64,000 nt of DNA from Vannielia litorea (lineage in GTDB: Bacteria; Pseudomonadota; Alphaproteobacteria; Rhodobacterales; Rhodobacteraceae), in the NCBI RefSeq assembly GCF_018424695.1, contig NZ_QTNQ01000010.1, positions 32,758 through 96,757 on the forward strand. Direction: 5' to 3'. The position numbers were made by a program, and so were the translations under genes. Positions 16,354-25,179 of this stretch are shown here, in pieces. Within the stretch, counting starts at the first letter, position 1, and each line of letters opens with the position of its first letter. The notes beneath the pieces are model-generated. The model had not been told where the DNA came from. It did not search any database and saw only the letters and a list, made by a program, of their open reading frames with translations.

Positions 16354-18750
16354 TCAAGACGAGATGAGCGTTTTCCAGGCCGCCGAGGCCGCCCTGTCGC
16401 CGACCGTCAGTTCGCTGACGGAGTTGACGATGGAGTGCCTGTCGATCCCGAAGTGGCGGTAGAGGTCGCCGATGGTGCCGGTCTGGCCAAAGTGCTCGAC
16501 ACCGTGAGGAATGGTCTTGTGCCCGCCGACCGCGCCCAGCCAGGCGAGGGTTGCCGGGTGCCCGTCGATGACGGTGACGATGGTGCAGGCGGGCGGCAGC
16601 CCCGCCATCAGCGCCTCGACGTGGCTCTTCGCCCCCGCGTTGCCCCGCGCGCGTTCCCGTTGGGCCGCCGTCCAGCCCGCGTTCAGGCGGTCGGAGGAGG
16701 TGACGGCGAGCACGCTTACGTCACGGCGGTGCTCACCGAGAATGCCGGCGGCGGCGATGGCCTCGGGCGCGACCGCACCCTGGTAGGCAATCACCACGTC
16801 GCAGTTGGGGCCCGGCTTTCGCAACCAATAGGCGCCATCGATGGCCCCTTGGCGGAAGTCGTCATCAACGCGTTTGCCCGGCTGTTCGATCGGGTTTGTC
16901 GTCAGGCGCAGATAGACCGACCCGCCGGTTTCATCGCGCAGCCATGTGCGTTCGTCCGGGTCGCCCTCGCCGCTGCGCTGCATGTAGTCGAAGGCCCATT
17001 CCATGATCACCGCCAGCTCGTCCACGAAGGCAGGCTCGAAAGCGGCCAGCCCGTCCTGCGACATGCCGATCAGCGGCGAGGCGATGGATTGGTGGGCACC
17101 GCCTTCGGGCGCCAGCGTCACCCCGGAGGGCGTGCCGACCAGCAGGAACCGCGCATCCTGGTAACAGGCGTAGTTCAACGCATCGAGTCCGCGAGAGACG
17201 AAGGGGTCGTAGACGGTGCCGATGGGGATCAGGCGCTTGCCGAAGAGAGAATGGCTGAGGCCCGCCGCCCCGAGCAGCAGCATCAGGTTCATCTCGGCGA
17301 TGCCCAGCTCGATGTGCTGGCCTTCGGGAGCAAACTCCCACTTGGCGGTGGAGGGAATCTTGTGATCCCTGAAGGTGTCCGCCTGCCCCTTGCGGGCAAA
17401 GAGCTTGCGGCGGTTTACCCAGGGGCCGAGGTTGGTGGTGCCGGTCACGTCGGGCGAGGTGGTTACGATGCGGGCCGCCAGATCGCTGTCGCCCTTGGAG
17501 AGATCATCGAGGATCTTGCCGAAGCCCATCTGGGTGGAGATCTCGCGGTCGCTCGCAACCTCGATCTGCGGCACCGGGATCGCATCGTCCGTCAAACGAC
17601 GCGGACCCTTGGCGAAGAAGGGGACGCTCTCGAGGAAGGCGCGGAAGGCGGCGGGGTCTTTCACCGTCGCGAGCGGCTCCCACTCCTGCCCCTCGGGCAC
17701 ACCCATAGCCGCCTGCCACTCGGCCATCTGGGCCTTGGTCATCAGCCCGCCGTGATTGTCTTTATGGCCGGCAATCGGCGTGCCCCAGCCTTTGATCGTA
17801 TAGGCCAGAAAGCAAACCGGGCGGTCGTGATCTATGGCGGCGAAGGTCTCTGCCATCGTCTGCACACAGTTGCCGCCGAGGTTTTCCATCAGCGCGGCCA
17901 GCTCGGCATCGTTGCGCGCCTCCAAAAGCGCACTCACATCGCCCTGATCGCCGAGATCGTCCATCAGGTGTTTGCGCCAAACGGCACCGCCCATGTAGGT
18001 CAGGGCGGAATAAAGCTGGTTTGGACAACCATTGATCCAGGCGCGCAGCTTCTCGCCGCCGGGCTCGGCAAAGGTGGCGCGTTGCAGGGCACCGTATTTG
18101 ACCCGCACCACATCCCAGCCGAAGGCGTCGAAGACCTTCTCGGCACGCTCGAAAAGCCCCTCGCGCACGATCCCGTCGAGCGACTGGCGGTTGTAGTCGA
18201 TCACCCACCAGGTGTTGCGCAGGTCGTTCTTCCAGCCCTCTTGCAGGCATTCGTAAATGTTGCCCTCGTCCAGCTCAGCATCACCCATCAGGGCAATCAT
18301 CCGCCCCAACGGCAGCGCCTTGCCCCAGCTCTTGGCCTGCACGTAATCCTGCACCATTGAGGCAAAGGAGGTGATCGCCACCCCGAGCCCGACAGAACCG
18401 GTGGAGAAATCGACATCGTCCAGGTCCTTGGTGCGCGACGGGTAGCTTTGCACGCCGCCGTAGCCGCGGAAGTTTTCCATCTTCTCGCGCGGCATGTGGC
18501 CCATGAGATACTGCATCGCGTGAAAGATCGGCGAGGCATGGGGTTTGACCGCCACCCGATCCTCGGGCCGGAGCACCGAGTAATAAAGCGCGGTCATGAT
18601 CGAGACCATCGAGGCCGAAGACGCCTGATGCCCACCCACCTTGATCCCATCCACCTTGGGCCGCAGATGGTTGGCGTTGTGGATCATCCAGTGCGACAGC
18701 CAAAGGAGCCGTTGTTCCACGGTTTTTAGATGCGTGTTCTCGTCGGTCAT
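16354..18750 (-). CDS. AceE-like (homodimeric) 2-oxoacid dehydrogenase E1 / transketolase-family TPP enzyme
   Basis: This 798-residue protein follows the AceE plan: GGHQASSASMVSIMTALY, the TPP-Mg motif MGDAELDEGNIYECLQEGW with NRQSLDG (about residues 150-190), VCFLAYTIKGWGTPIAGHKDN, a central transketolase pyrimidine domain and a C-terminal domain. It is about 90 residues shorter than enterobacterial AceE. No E2 or E3 gene is adjacent. A strong AGGAGG precedes the ATG. It lies 60 bp downstream of acdS on the same strand, suggesting it handles the 2-oxobutyrate made by ACC-deaminase-type chemistry; that link is inference. Confidence 0.8.
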   Translation of the reverse strand: MTDENTHLKTVEQRLLWLSHWMIHNANHLRPKVDGIKVGGHQASSASMVSIMTALYYSVLRPEDRVAVKPHASPIFHAMQYLMGHMPREKMENFRGYGGVQSYPSRTKDLDDVDFSTGSVGLGVAITSFASMVQDYVQAKSWGKALPLGRMIALMGDAELDEGNIYECLQEGWKNDLRNTWWVIDYNRQSLDGIVREGLFERAEKVFDAFGWDVVRVKYGALQRATFAEPGGEKLRAWINGCPNQLYSALTYMGGAVWRKHLMDDLGDQGDVSALLEARNDAELAALMENLGGNCVQTMAETFAAIDHDRPVCFLAYTIKGWGTPIAGHKDNHGGLMTKAQMAEWQAAMGVPEGQEWEPLATVKDPAAFRAFLESVPFFAKGPRRLTDDAIPVPQIEVASDREISTQMGFGKILDDLSKGDSDLAARIVTTSPDVTGTTNLGPWVNRRKLFARKGQADTFRDHKIPSTAKWEFAPEGQHIELGIAEMNLMLLLGAAGLSHSLFGKRLIPIGTVYDPFVSRGLDALNYACYQDARFLLVGTPSGVTLAPEGGAHQSIASPLIGMSQDGLAAFEPAFVDELAVIMEWAFDYMQRSGEGDPDERTWLRDETGGSVYLRLTTNPIEQPGKRVDDDFRQGAIDGAYWLRKPGPNCDVVIAYQGAVAPEAIAAAGILGEHRRDVSVLAVTSSDRLNAGWTAAQRERARGNAGAKSHVEALMAGLPPACTIVTVIDGHPATLAWLGAVGGHKTIPHGVEHFGQTGTIGDLYRHFGIDRHSIVNSVSELTVGDRAASAAWKTLISS

Positions 18751-18774
18751 GTAGCGTGCCTCCTACAATGATGC

Positions 18775-18802
18775 GGGCTGCGCAGCCCGAAAGCTGCGCA
18801 GC
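18775..18802 (-). promoter_or_regulatory. Tandem GC hairpins between acdS and the E1-like gene
   Basis: A perfect 14-bp palindrome GGGCTGCGCAGCCC (18775-18788) is followed by a second copy of its core, GCTGCGCAGC (18793-18802). The two palindromes can form two small hairpins or pair with each other. They sit in the short intercistronic region upstream of the strong ribosome site of the E1-like gene and may tune read-through or mRNA processing. Confidence 0.4.
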
Positions 18803-18810
18803 GGGTCGGG

Positions 18811-19824
18811 TCAGCCGTTGCGGTAAGTGTAGCTGTAACCGTTCAGTGCAGGCTGGCCGCCCAGGTGCGCGTAAAGCACCTTGGAACCCTCCGGGAAGAA
18901 GCCCTTCTTCACCAGGTCGATCATGCCCTGCATGGATTTGCCCTCATAGACCGGGTCGGTGATCATCGCCTCGGTCCGCGCAGCCAACCGGATCGCCTCG
19001 TTGGTCTCGGCGCTGGGCACGCCATAGGCCGGGTAGGCGTAATCAGGGTTGATGTGGATGTCCGCGTCCTCGATGGAATAACCGCATTCGATGAGGTCGC
19101 AGGTCTTGTTGGCGATCTCCTTCACCTGCGCGCGGGTCTGCTCGACGGTGCCGGAGGCATCAATGCCGATCACCCGGTCGGCGCGGCCATCCTTCTTGAA
19201 GCCCACGATCATGCCGCCCTGGGTGGAGCCGGTGACGACGCAGACGACAATGTAATCGAACTTGAAGCCCAGCTCGGCCTCCTGCTCACGGACTTCCTCG
19301 GCAAAGCCCACGTAGCCGAGGCAGCCATAGGGATGAACCGAGGCCCCGGCGGGGATGCCATAGGGCTTGCCGCCCTCCTTTTCGACATCCTTGATCGCCT
19401 CTTCATAGCTGGTGCGAATGCCGATATCGAAGCCGTCGTCGACCAGGCGGCTGTCAGCGCCCATGAGGCGGGTCATCAGGATGTTGCCGACGCGGTCATA
19501 CACCGCATCGTCATGCGGCACCCAGGCCTCCTGCACCAGCCGGCACTTCATGCCGATCTTCGCCGCCGTCGCCGCAACCATGCGGGTGTGGTTGGACTGC
19601 ACGCCGCCGATGGAGACCAGCGTATCGGCCCCCGAGGCAATCGCATCGGGCACAATGTACTCGAGCTTGCGCAGCTTGTTGCCACCCTGGGCGAGGCCGG
19701 AGTTGCAGTCTTCGCGCTTGGCGTAGATCTCGACTTTGCCACCAAGGGTCTCGGTCAGGCGGGGAAGATGCTCGATCGGCGTCTTGCCGAAGGTGAGCGG
19801 GTAGCGTTCGAATTTTTCCAGCAT
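18811..19824 (-). CDS. acdS: 1-aminocyclopropane-1-carboxylate deaminase family PLP enzyme
   Basis: The 337-residue protein matches AcdS nearly end to end: [12 protein letters not shown], the PLP lysine K50 in [26 protein letters not shown], and the C-terminal [13 protein letters not shown] and [15 protein letters not shown]. AcdS opens ACC to 2-oxobutyrate and ammonia. Two positions reported as important for specificity differ: the Glu295-equivalent in PNEGT of Pseudomonas AcdS is Ala here (PSAET), and the Leu322-equivalent is Ile (MITDP). D-cysteine desulfhydrase or another amino acid is thus possible. The divergent Lrp-type regulator supports acdS context. Confidence 0.85.
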   Translation of the reverse strand: MLEKFERYPLTFGKTPIEHLPRLTETLGGKVEIYAKREDCNSGLAQGGNKLRKLEYIVPDAIASGADTLVSIGGVQSNHTRMVAATAAKIGMKCRLVQEAWVPHDDAVYDRVGNILMTRLMGADSRLVDDGFDIGIRTSYEEAIKDVEKEGGKPYGIPAGASVHPYGCLGYVGFAEEVREQEAELGFKFDYIVVCVVTGSTQGGMIVGFKKDGRADRVIGIDASGTVEQTRAQVKEIANKTCDLIECGYSIEDADIHINPDYAYPAYGVPSAETNEAIRLAARTEAMITDPVYEGKSMQGMIDLVKKGFFPEGSKVLYAHLGGQPALNGYSYTYRNG

Positions 19825-19907
19825 GTCGTGTTCCTTTTGCTAGCGCGCAGGGTAGCAACAACAAGGCGATGGGTGCTTTCAAATGCTAAGGACTTTTTGC
19901 GCTAAAC

Positions 19908-19932
19908 GGATGTTCTTGACTGAGATACATCC
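19908..19932. promoter_or_regulatory. Inverted repeat GGATGT-N13-ACATCC in the acdS/acdR intergenic region
   Basis: Six-base perfect inverted arms (19908-19913 and 19927-19932) lie in the AT-rich 154-bp gap between divergent acdS and the Lrp-type gene. Lrp/AsnC proteins bind degenerate palindromes, so this is a candidate AcdR-box. GGAAG at about 19961 is a possible ribosome site for the regulator. Confidence 0.4.
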
Positions 19933-19978
19933 AAGATGATTTCATAATTTTGAATAATTTCGGAAGAATCTTTCACCA

Positions 19979-20437
19979 ATGACACTGGACCGAATCGACA
20001 GGCTGATGCTCCGCCATCTGCAAACGGACGGCAGGATCAGCAATGCAGACCTCGCTTCCAAAGTGAATGTCAGCCCCGCCACCTGCCACCGGCGCACCCA
20101 GAGACTGTTTGACGAGGGCCATATCGAAACGGTGCGCGCGGTGGTGAACCCGCAAAGCGTTGGCCTGGGTGCGATTGCGATGGTAGGAGTCGTGCTCGAC
20201 CGCTCGACGCCGGAGAGTTTCGCCAAGTTCGAGGCCGCGATCCTTGCCTTGCCGATGATCCTCGACTGCCACCTGGTCGCCGGTGACTTCGACTATCTCC
20301 TGAAAATCCGTGTGGCCGACATGGCCGACTTCAGCCGGCTCCACGGAGGGGTTCTGATCGCCCTCCCCGAAGTCAGACAGGCGCGCACCTTCTTCGTGAT
20401 GAAAGAAGTGAAGGATGGGGCAGCCCTCAACTTCTGA
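19979..20437 (+). CDS. Lrp/AsnC-family regulator, AcdR-like
   Basis: The 152-residue protein has an N-terminal HTH (MTLDRIDRLMLRHLQTDGRI, NADLASKVNVSPATCHRRTQRL) and a C-terminal RAM/Lrp ligand-sensing domain (CHLVAGDFDYLLKIRVADM). It is divergent from acdS, the arrangement known for AcdR, an Lrp-type activator of ACC deaminase genes in several proteobacteria. The ATG at 19979 begins the canonical Lrp N-terminus. Confidence 0.9.
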   Translation: MTLDRIDRLMLRHLQTDGRISNADLASKVNVSPATCHRRTQRLFDEGHIETVRAVVNPQSVGLGAIAMVGVVLDRSTPESFAKFEAAILALPMILDCHLVAGDFDYLLKIRVADMADFSRLHGGVLIALPEVRQARTFFVMKEVKDGAALNF

Positions 20438-20716
20438 AGGCACCGCGCGATCTTGGGGCTGACGCGTGGTATGGAAACCGCAACTTCGCATTCTCGGTCA
20501 GTTCGATCTGGAGCAGGAACAGGCACGCTGGCGCGTGAAATCCCGCGATAGGCCGAGTGAACAGGTCACTTCAAAAGCGCTCAGCCCGCGAGCCAAATCA
20601 TCCTGAGGAAGTGTAGCCCTGACCGAACGCAGTGAAGCCTGCTTGAAAGCTGACGTCTCAAAGATCCTACGTCCGCCGAGAGGCCTACTCACATAACGAT
20701 GAAGTACTGGGAGTTT

Positions 20717-20733
20717 ATGGTGCGGTCGAGAAG
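20717..20733. repeat. attL: 17-bp copy of the tRNA-Leu 3' end
   Basis: The sequence atggtgcggtcgagaag is identical to 63412-63428, which covers CCA and the acceptor/T-stem end of the tRNA gene. The next base on each side differs, so the core is exactly 17 bp. It lies 158 bp upstream of the integrase start. Confidence 0.9.
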
Positions 20734-20850
20734 CAAGGCAGCCTTGTTCCAAGGCGTCCCACCGCGACCCAAATCCTTATGCATGGCAATGTGTTAGCCA
20801 ATTTTTCAGTTTCAGAGCGTCTTGCCGTGTCCCATCATATCCCGTACACT

Positions 20851-20871
20851 TTGGGGGATATTTTGGGGGAT
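20851..20871 (+). promoter_or_regulatory. Paired TTGGGGGAT motifs (12-bp period) at the left island end
   Basis: TTGGGGGAT occurs at 20851-20859 and 20863-20871, directly before the integrase ATG; the second copy may double as its ribosome site. The same motif pair with the same 12-bp period occurs at the right end (63336-63356). Candidate integrase arm-type or excisionase binding sites, also placed to autoregulate int. Confidence 0.5.
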
Positions 20872-20874
20872 GAC

Positions 20875-22035
20875 ATGTCCAAGCTTAGTTCGATGTTCGT
20901 GCGGACCGCTCCGCCTGGGAAGCACGAGGATGGCAACGGCCTACGATTGATCAAACGCCCAGATGGCGGTGGTCAATGGGTATATCGCTATATGCTGCGT
21001 GGTCGGCGTAGGGAGATGGGTCTCGGCGGCCTTGGAGCGATCTCCCTGAAAGACGCAAGGGAGATGGCCGCATCGAATCGAACTCTTGTGGCCAAGGGGA
21101 TCGACCCAATCAAGCATCGCGATCAGTTGAGACGGGAAGCCGCGAAGAGCGAACATCTCCTTAAGGATGTCGCGCAAGATGCCTTCGAAAGTCGAAAAGC
21201 TAGCCTGAAAGGTGATGGTGTGGCCGGTCGCTGGTTTAGCCCTCTGGAACTGCATATTCTACCCGAACTCGGCAAACTGCCCATCATGGAGATCAACCAG
21301 CAAGACATTCGCCGGACGCTCGAACCGATATGGCATTCCAAAGCGTCGACAGCGAGAAAGGCCGCGGATCGCCTCAAGCTTGTGATCGATCATGCAGCCG
21401 CACTTGGCCTCGACGTTGATTTGCAGGCCGTGGCCAAAGCCAAACGGCTCCTGGGGCGCCAACGCCACGAAGTGACGTCGATACCAAGCATGCCCTGGCA
21501 CGATGTGCCGGCGTTCTACGCCTCGCTCGAAGAACCGACGGTGACGCACCTTGCGCTTCGCCTACTTATCCTAACCGGGGCGCGCTCCAAGCCCGTGCGG
21601 TTCGCCCGCTTTGAGGAAATCGAAGACGATGTATGGACGATACCGGCAGCCAATATGAAGGCGCGCGTCGGCGCGGAGAGTGACTTCCGAATCCCTCTCT
21701 CAGATGAGGCCAAACGAGTGATCGACCTCGCAAGTCGTTTTGAACGCGAAGGCTACCTCTTTCCATCTGTTCGAAAGGGTGTGATCAGCGACGCCACGAT
21801 GGCCCGACTGATGGAGCGGCGAAGCCTCGCAGCCCGCCCACACGGATTCCGATCGAGCTTACGCACTTGGATTGCCGAAAAAACCGACGCGCCGCACGAA
21901 GTCGCCGAAGCCGTGCTCGCGCATGTGTCCGACAGTAAGGTTGTGCGAACCTACCGCCAGACAGATTTTCTAGATCAGCGGCGGGATCTACTTAGCGCTT
22001 GGGCTCAGTTCTGTACCAGAAACGTAGACCAGTGA
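20875..22035 (+). CDS. int: Tyrosine recombinase (P4/DUF4102-type integrase)
   Basis: The ATG at 20875 is preferred to an in-frame upstream start at 20779 because the family begins near MSKLSSMFVRTAPPGKHEDG. The 386-residue protein has an N-terminal DUF4102-like domain (DGNGLRLIKRPDGGGQWVYRY), a central SAM-like domain and a C-terminal catalytic domain. Catalytic residues are visible: Arg in LTGARSKPVR (about 237), H-x-x-R in HGFRSSLRTW (about 323-326), His in AVLAHVSD and Tyr in VVRTYRQTDF (about 360). It should catalyse insertion at the tRNA-Leu end 158 bp upstream. Confidence 0.92.
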   Translation: MSKLSSMFVRTAPPGKHEDGNGLRLIKRPDGGGQWVYRYMLRGRRREMGLGGLGAISLKDAREMAASNRTLVAKGIDPIKHRDQLRREAAKSEHLLKDVAQDAFESRKASLKGDGVAGRWFSPLELHILPELGKLPIMEINQQDIRRTLEPIWHSKASTARKAADRLKLVIDHAAALGLDVDLQAVAKAKRLLGRQRHEVTSIPSMPWHDVPAFYASLEEPTVTHLALRLLILTGARSKPVRFARFEEIEDDVWTIPAANMKARVGAESDFRIPLSDEAKRVIDLASRFEREGYLFPSVRKGVISDATMARLMERRSLAARPHGFRSSLRTWIAEKTDAPHEVAEAVLAHVSDSKVVRTYRQTDFLDQRRDLLSAWAQFCTRNVDQ

Positions 22036-22365
22036 GCTGTTTTGACGACCCATTTTGCAGCTTCGCCCAAGCGGTTGTCCGGGTTGATGTTGCAAGAAGG
22101 GCATTTTCGAGACTTTCGGATCTTGGAAAAAAGAAGACTCCCAAGCACTCCTGATCACTCCACCTAGTGCCGCTTCGTAGCTATTCTGATCGTCCCTTCT
22201 CTGAACAATTCGGCGGGCAGCTTCAGAGGGAAGGATCAATAACGGGCTACCAACAACAGGACGCCTGCCGCAAGCGAGAGCGCGTGCCCGCAGGCTCAAG
22301 CGATTGGTGCCTGCCACCCGAGAAACGCGCGCAATCGAGTGCACGGTTGGAAGTTTCTGGCGCAT
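21988..22365 (-). CDS. Possible small basic DNA-binding protein (uncertain)
   Basis: This 125-residue frame begins MRQKLPTVHSIARVSRVAG and has a basic N-terminal half (RRPVVGSPLLILPSEAARRIVQRR) that could be a helix-turn-helix, but the C-terminal third is low in resemblance to protein and overlaps the integrase 3' end by 48 bp. Position beside int would suit an excisionase or regulator. Otherwise the gap 22036-22564 shows nothing recognisable. Confidence 0.3.
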   Translation of the reverse strand: MRQKLPTVHSIARVSRVAGTNRLSLRARALACGRRPVVGSPLLILPSEAARRIVQRRDDQNSYEAALGGVIRSAWESSFFQDPKVSKMPFLQHQPGQPLGRSCKMGRQNSSLVYVSGTELSPSAK

Positions 22366-22564
22366 CTATCCCGTTGAGCCGCACTAGCGTCCCGGCGACC
22401 ACGATTGCGTCAGCGTCGCGAACCTAGGCACGACCTGAGATATCAGCCGCGTGAGCCTGGAAGGCCGCAATCCAGATTAGCCACTAGGGTAGTGCAGCTT
22501 TCAATCAGCCCCCTTACTTTTCGGCACCGAACCTTGTCAGACCAACATTGCCCTCAAGGCGAAC

Positions 22565-22996
22565 CTAGTCGAAGAGCCCTATGGGGGAAAACTTCAATCC
22601 GAACTGGCCGCAAACCGAGCACAGGTAATCGCCATCCGTAAGCTCCAGATCTACGCTTCTGGTTGGCACTTCAGGTGTTTTTCCACGCAACCGCTCCAGC
22701 CATGTCCTTTCCCGAGGCTCTCCGCGCTCGACCCGAAGGCGCCATTTGACCGTTACCCTGCCTTCACCCGACCAGACCGCTGGATCGCTGGCGCGCTTCA
22801 CCTCTCTGGATCCACACTCGGAGCAATTCAGTTCTTCCGCCTTGTGATTGGCCAGGCTCAGGGCTTTGCACCTTGTACACCAAACAGGCCATTTCGCGAC
22901 CTTGCCGTGGTTCGTCATGCCAGCCCCTACCGCAAGGTTCCGGTGGAAATTACACTGCTCGCAGCGTGCGGCGACAATGGTCCCCATCGGTTTCAC
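22565..22996 (-). CDS. Zinc-ribbon-rich hypothetical protein
   Basis: The 143-residue protein has four CxxC pairs: CEQC (12-15), CTRC (40-43), CSEC (58-61) and CSVC (126-129), consistent with two zinc-ribbon units separated by a basic segment. No enzymatic motif was found. Coding bias is good and it stands alone, on the strand opposite to its neighbours. Methionines at positions 1 and 4 are alternative starts. Confidence 0.6.
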   Translation of the reverse strand: MKPMGTIVAARCEQCNFHRNLAVGAGMTNHGKVAKWPVWCTRCKALSLANHKAEELNCSECGSREVKRASDPAVWSGEGRVTVKWRLRVERGEPRERTWLERLRGKTPEVPTRSVDLELTDGDYLCSVCGQFGLKFSPIGLFD

Positions 22997-23456
22997 TCCT
23001 TGTCGTACAATCGGGGCTGATTAAGCCATAGCATGTGCCAGCGCTCCACCCTCATAGCCAGGCAGCTCCGACACCCGAGGTTCCACCGCCGCAGCAACTC
23101 AGAAAGCTTGACGTTCACCTCACCGGTAGGCGCCTATGAGTTGTGCTGCATCCTTCGACGGGTCTTGGCATTCGCAACGCTTGGCGAGCCCGAACGCAGA
23201 AACTCCTCCACAGCCTGGCCTGATTCGGGGCGGCGGCGTCTGGAGAAATCGGCAACTTTGTTGCGGTGTGAGGCGATTTCCTAACCGAACGAAGGGTCTA
23301 AGCAACTTGCAGGCAACTATTTTGCCGACTCGGCCAAACTACGAGGATCACGTCGCGCACGAAATCCTCCAGTATGGCAATTAGCTTACTATACTTATTA
23401 CTCTTGCTATTCATATATACATTTCTTGGCAGCTTAGTCACATCGGAGGCCACAGG
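22997..23456 (+). other. 460-bp gap; promoter-like AT-rich segment before the XRE gene
   Basis: No convincing gene is seen. The last 80 bp (about 23380-23430) are strongly AT-rich and include ttgcta followed by tatata-like sequence, a plausible sigma-70 promoter, with CGGAGG shortly before the ATG at 23457. Confidence 0.35.
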
Positions 23457-24764
23457 ATGCTCATAATCCAAGATAAATTTCGCAACCTGCTGAAGCGAGA
23501 GAACCTCTCGCTACGGAAGCTTGCCAGAACGAGCGGCGTTGCTGAGCGCACTCTGAGTCGCATCAAAAACGGTCAGCGGTTGCAGCCCGGCAATGTGGCA
23601 AAAATAGCCGAGGCGCTGAAATCGTCTGTAGATGAGCTTTGCTCACCGACTGCCAAGAAAGATGCAGGAGCCCGCGACCCGAACGATTGTGAGTTCGATC
23701 TAGCCGCAGAGCGCTTCCATGTGCCGGTCGACTATGTTCGCCATGTCGGATGCCACCTTTTCGTGGCAGTTGCGGAGTATGCGTTGAAGCGTCGGCGTGA
23801 AGCGTTGGAAACATGGTTCGAAGACGTTCAGCGCCTCAGGGAGGCTCGCCCCCGCCCCGAGACTTTGCGTTCGTCATGTCCCCTCGATGATGCTGATGAC
23901 ATCTATGAGGCAGAGCTGATTGAGATCGACAGCTGTAGACTGCACACGCCTGGACAAGATGAAGATGACCACTTCTTTAGAGCACTTCATGATCTTGGCT
24001 TGGAGATTAATTTCGAAGGCTATGGCGATAGCGATACCTATAGTCTCCAGAGACTTTCGTACGACATCATTGTAAGCGATGCGCTCTGGGAAACGCTTCA
24101 CTGGTTGGCGGGCGCGGAAGGTAACTACGATTCACCCCTGTCGCAAAGGGCGGAGGACGCAATCCTCAGTGGGCGAGTTTCCATTCAGGAGTTGCCCATC
24201 GAGCTGAAGAAGCCTGGGAAGGCTTTCGAACGCTCGCGCTGGCTTGCAAGCGAAGGTGGCAAGGCCGAACTGCCCGACCATTTATATCATGCAGACAGGG
24301 TGCAGGCGGCTCTCGATCTTGAGAGATGGAAGGACGACGTTTCTGGACTTCGCGACAAACTGGCTCGAGCGCCCAAGAACGAGCAAGAGCAAATCGCGGC
24401 AGAGCTCGAACGAGCAGAAGTGAAATTGAAGCATGCGCGCGCCGAACTCCGGTCAGGCGACGAGGAGTTGCTACTCGAGCGTCGCAAGGTTCGGGTCCAG
24501 ACATCTCTGGGTCACCTGGAAGACTGCCGCAGGCAAGCCGAAGAGCTCGAGGAACGTCGTGGTTCGTCCGACGGCGATCCCCAAACGGAAATCGAAAAAG
24601 AACTCCAAGATACCAGAGAAGACATACTGCGAGCCGAGGAAGATCTGGCAATAGCCAAGCATGACCTAATCCGCAGTCAAGAGCGCGTCGCGGCTTCAGG
24701 CGACCAGCAAACAGCCGCGCAGACATCTGCTCGGGTTCAAACTTTGGGAGGAGAAGATGAATAG
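23457..24764 (+). CDS. XRE-family helix-turn-helix protein with C-terminal coiled coil
   Basis: The 435-residue protein opens with an XRE HTH (about residues 5-62: FRNLLKRENLSLRKLARTSG, VAERTLSRIKNG). The central part (70-280) is acidic and has no recognised fold. Residues about 285-420 are a long charged coiled coil (repeated ELERAEVKLKHARAELRSGDE-like heptads, shortened here). Such HTH-plus-coiled-coil proteins are often regulators or sensors on mobile elements. The stop overlaps the next small gene (ATGAATAG). Confidence 0.7.
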   Translation: MLIIQDKFRNLLKRENLSLRKLARTSGVAERTLSRIKNGQRLQPGNVAKIAEALKSSVDELCSPTAKKDAGARDPNDCEFDLAAERFHVPVDYVRHVGCHLFVAVAEYALKRRREALETWFEDVQRLREARPRPETLRSSCPLDDADDIYEAELIEIDSCRLHTPGQDEDDHFFRALHDLGLEINFEGYGDSDTYSLQRLSYDIIVSDALWETLHWLAGAEGNYDSPLSQRAEDAILSGRVSIQELPIELKKPGKAFERSRWLASEGGKAELPDHLYHADRVQAALDLERWKDDVSGLRDKLARAPKNEQEQIAAELERAEVKLKHARAELRSGDEELLLERRKVRVQTSLGHLEDCRRQAEELEERRGSSDGDPQTEIEKELQDTREDILRAEEDLAIAKHDLIRSQERVAASGDQQTAAQTSARVQTLGGEDE

Positions 24765-24951
24765 ACATGTACGCCATTGCGTTGATATCTGCGTCGAAGA
24801 AGGTCTCGTGGTCGAGCGTTGGGCATTTGGCAAACATCTGAAGATCGAGACCGATAGGGGGCGAGTTGTGATGCCGTGTACTCCGAGTGATTCACGGTGG
24901 GCTCGAGAGGCCAGGTCATTTTGTCGGCGCCTGGCAAGGGGAGCTGTCTGA
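24757..24951 (+). CDS. Small phage-type hypothetical protein (HicA-like fold suspected)
   Basis: The 64-residue product overlaps the end of the XRE gene by 8 bp, implying coupling. Its GKHLKIETDRGR ... PCTPSDSRW ... RRLAR pattern resembles short phage proteins with a GKH-lysine and a TPSD-R motif that have been compared to HicA toxins. Activity is unknown; a toxin role with the XRE protein as antitoxin is possible but unproven. Confidence 0.5.
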   Translation: MNRHVRHCVDICVEEGLVVERWAFGKHLKIETDRGRVVMPCTPSDSRWAREARSFCRRLARGAV

Positions 24952-25179
24952 CACGGGCCTCGATACAGAGGCATACGACGAGACACTCCCCCGCCAAGCC
25001 CTGTCAGACCAAGACAGCCCAAAATGGCACCTGACCTTTGACGGAACCAGAGATTATTGGCTCGCCACAGATATTGCATCTGTTCATGCTTGAAAGATGA
25101 AGCGACTTCAGATGAAACACAACCGACGCATGGAGCATACTAGCTACTGCCAGCTCGTTAACGCCGGGGGCGTCGGGTG

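Noticed and set aside
16435..18360. 641-residue plus-strand frame opposite the E1-like gene
   Set aside because: It mirrors the codon pattern of the AceE-like gene on the other strand and has no recognisable domain.
20498..20752. Minus-strand 84-residue frame at the left island end
   Set aside because: It crosses the att core and has no protein-like features; the flank 20438-20716 looks non-coding.
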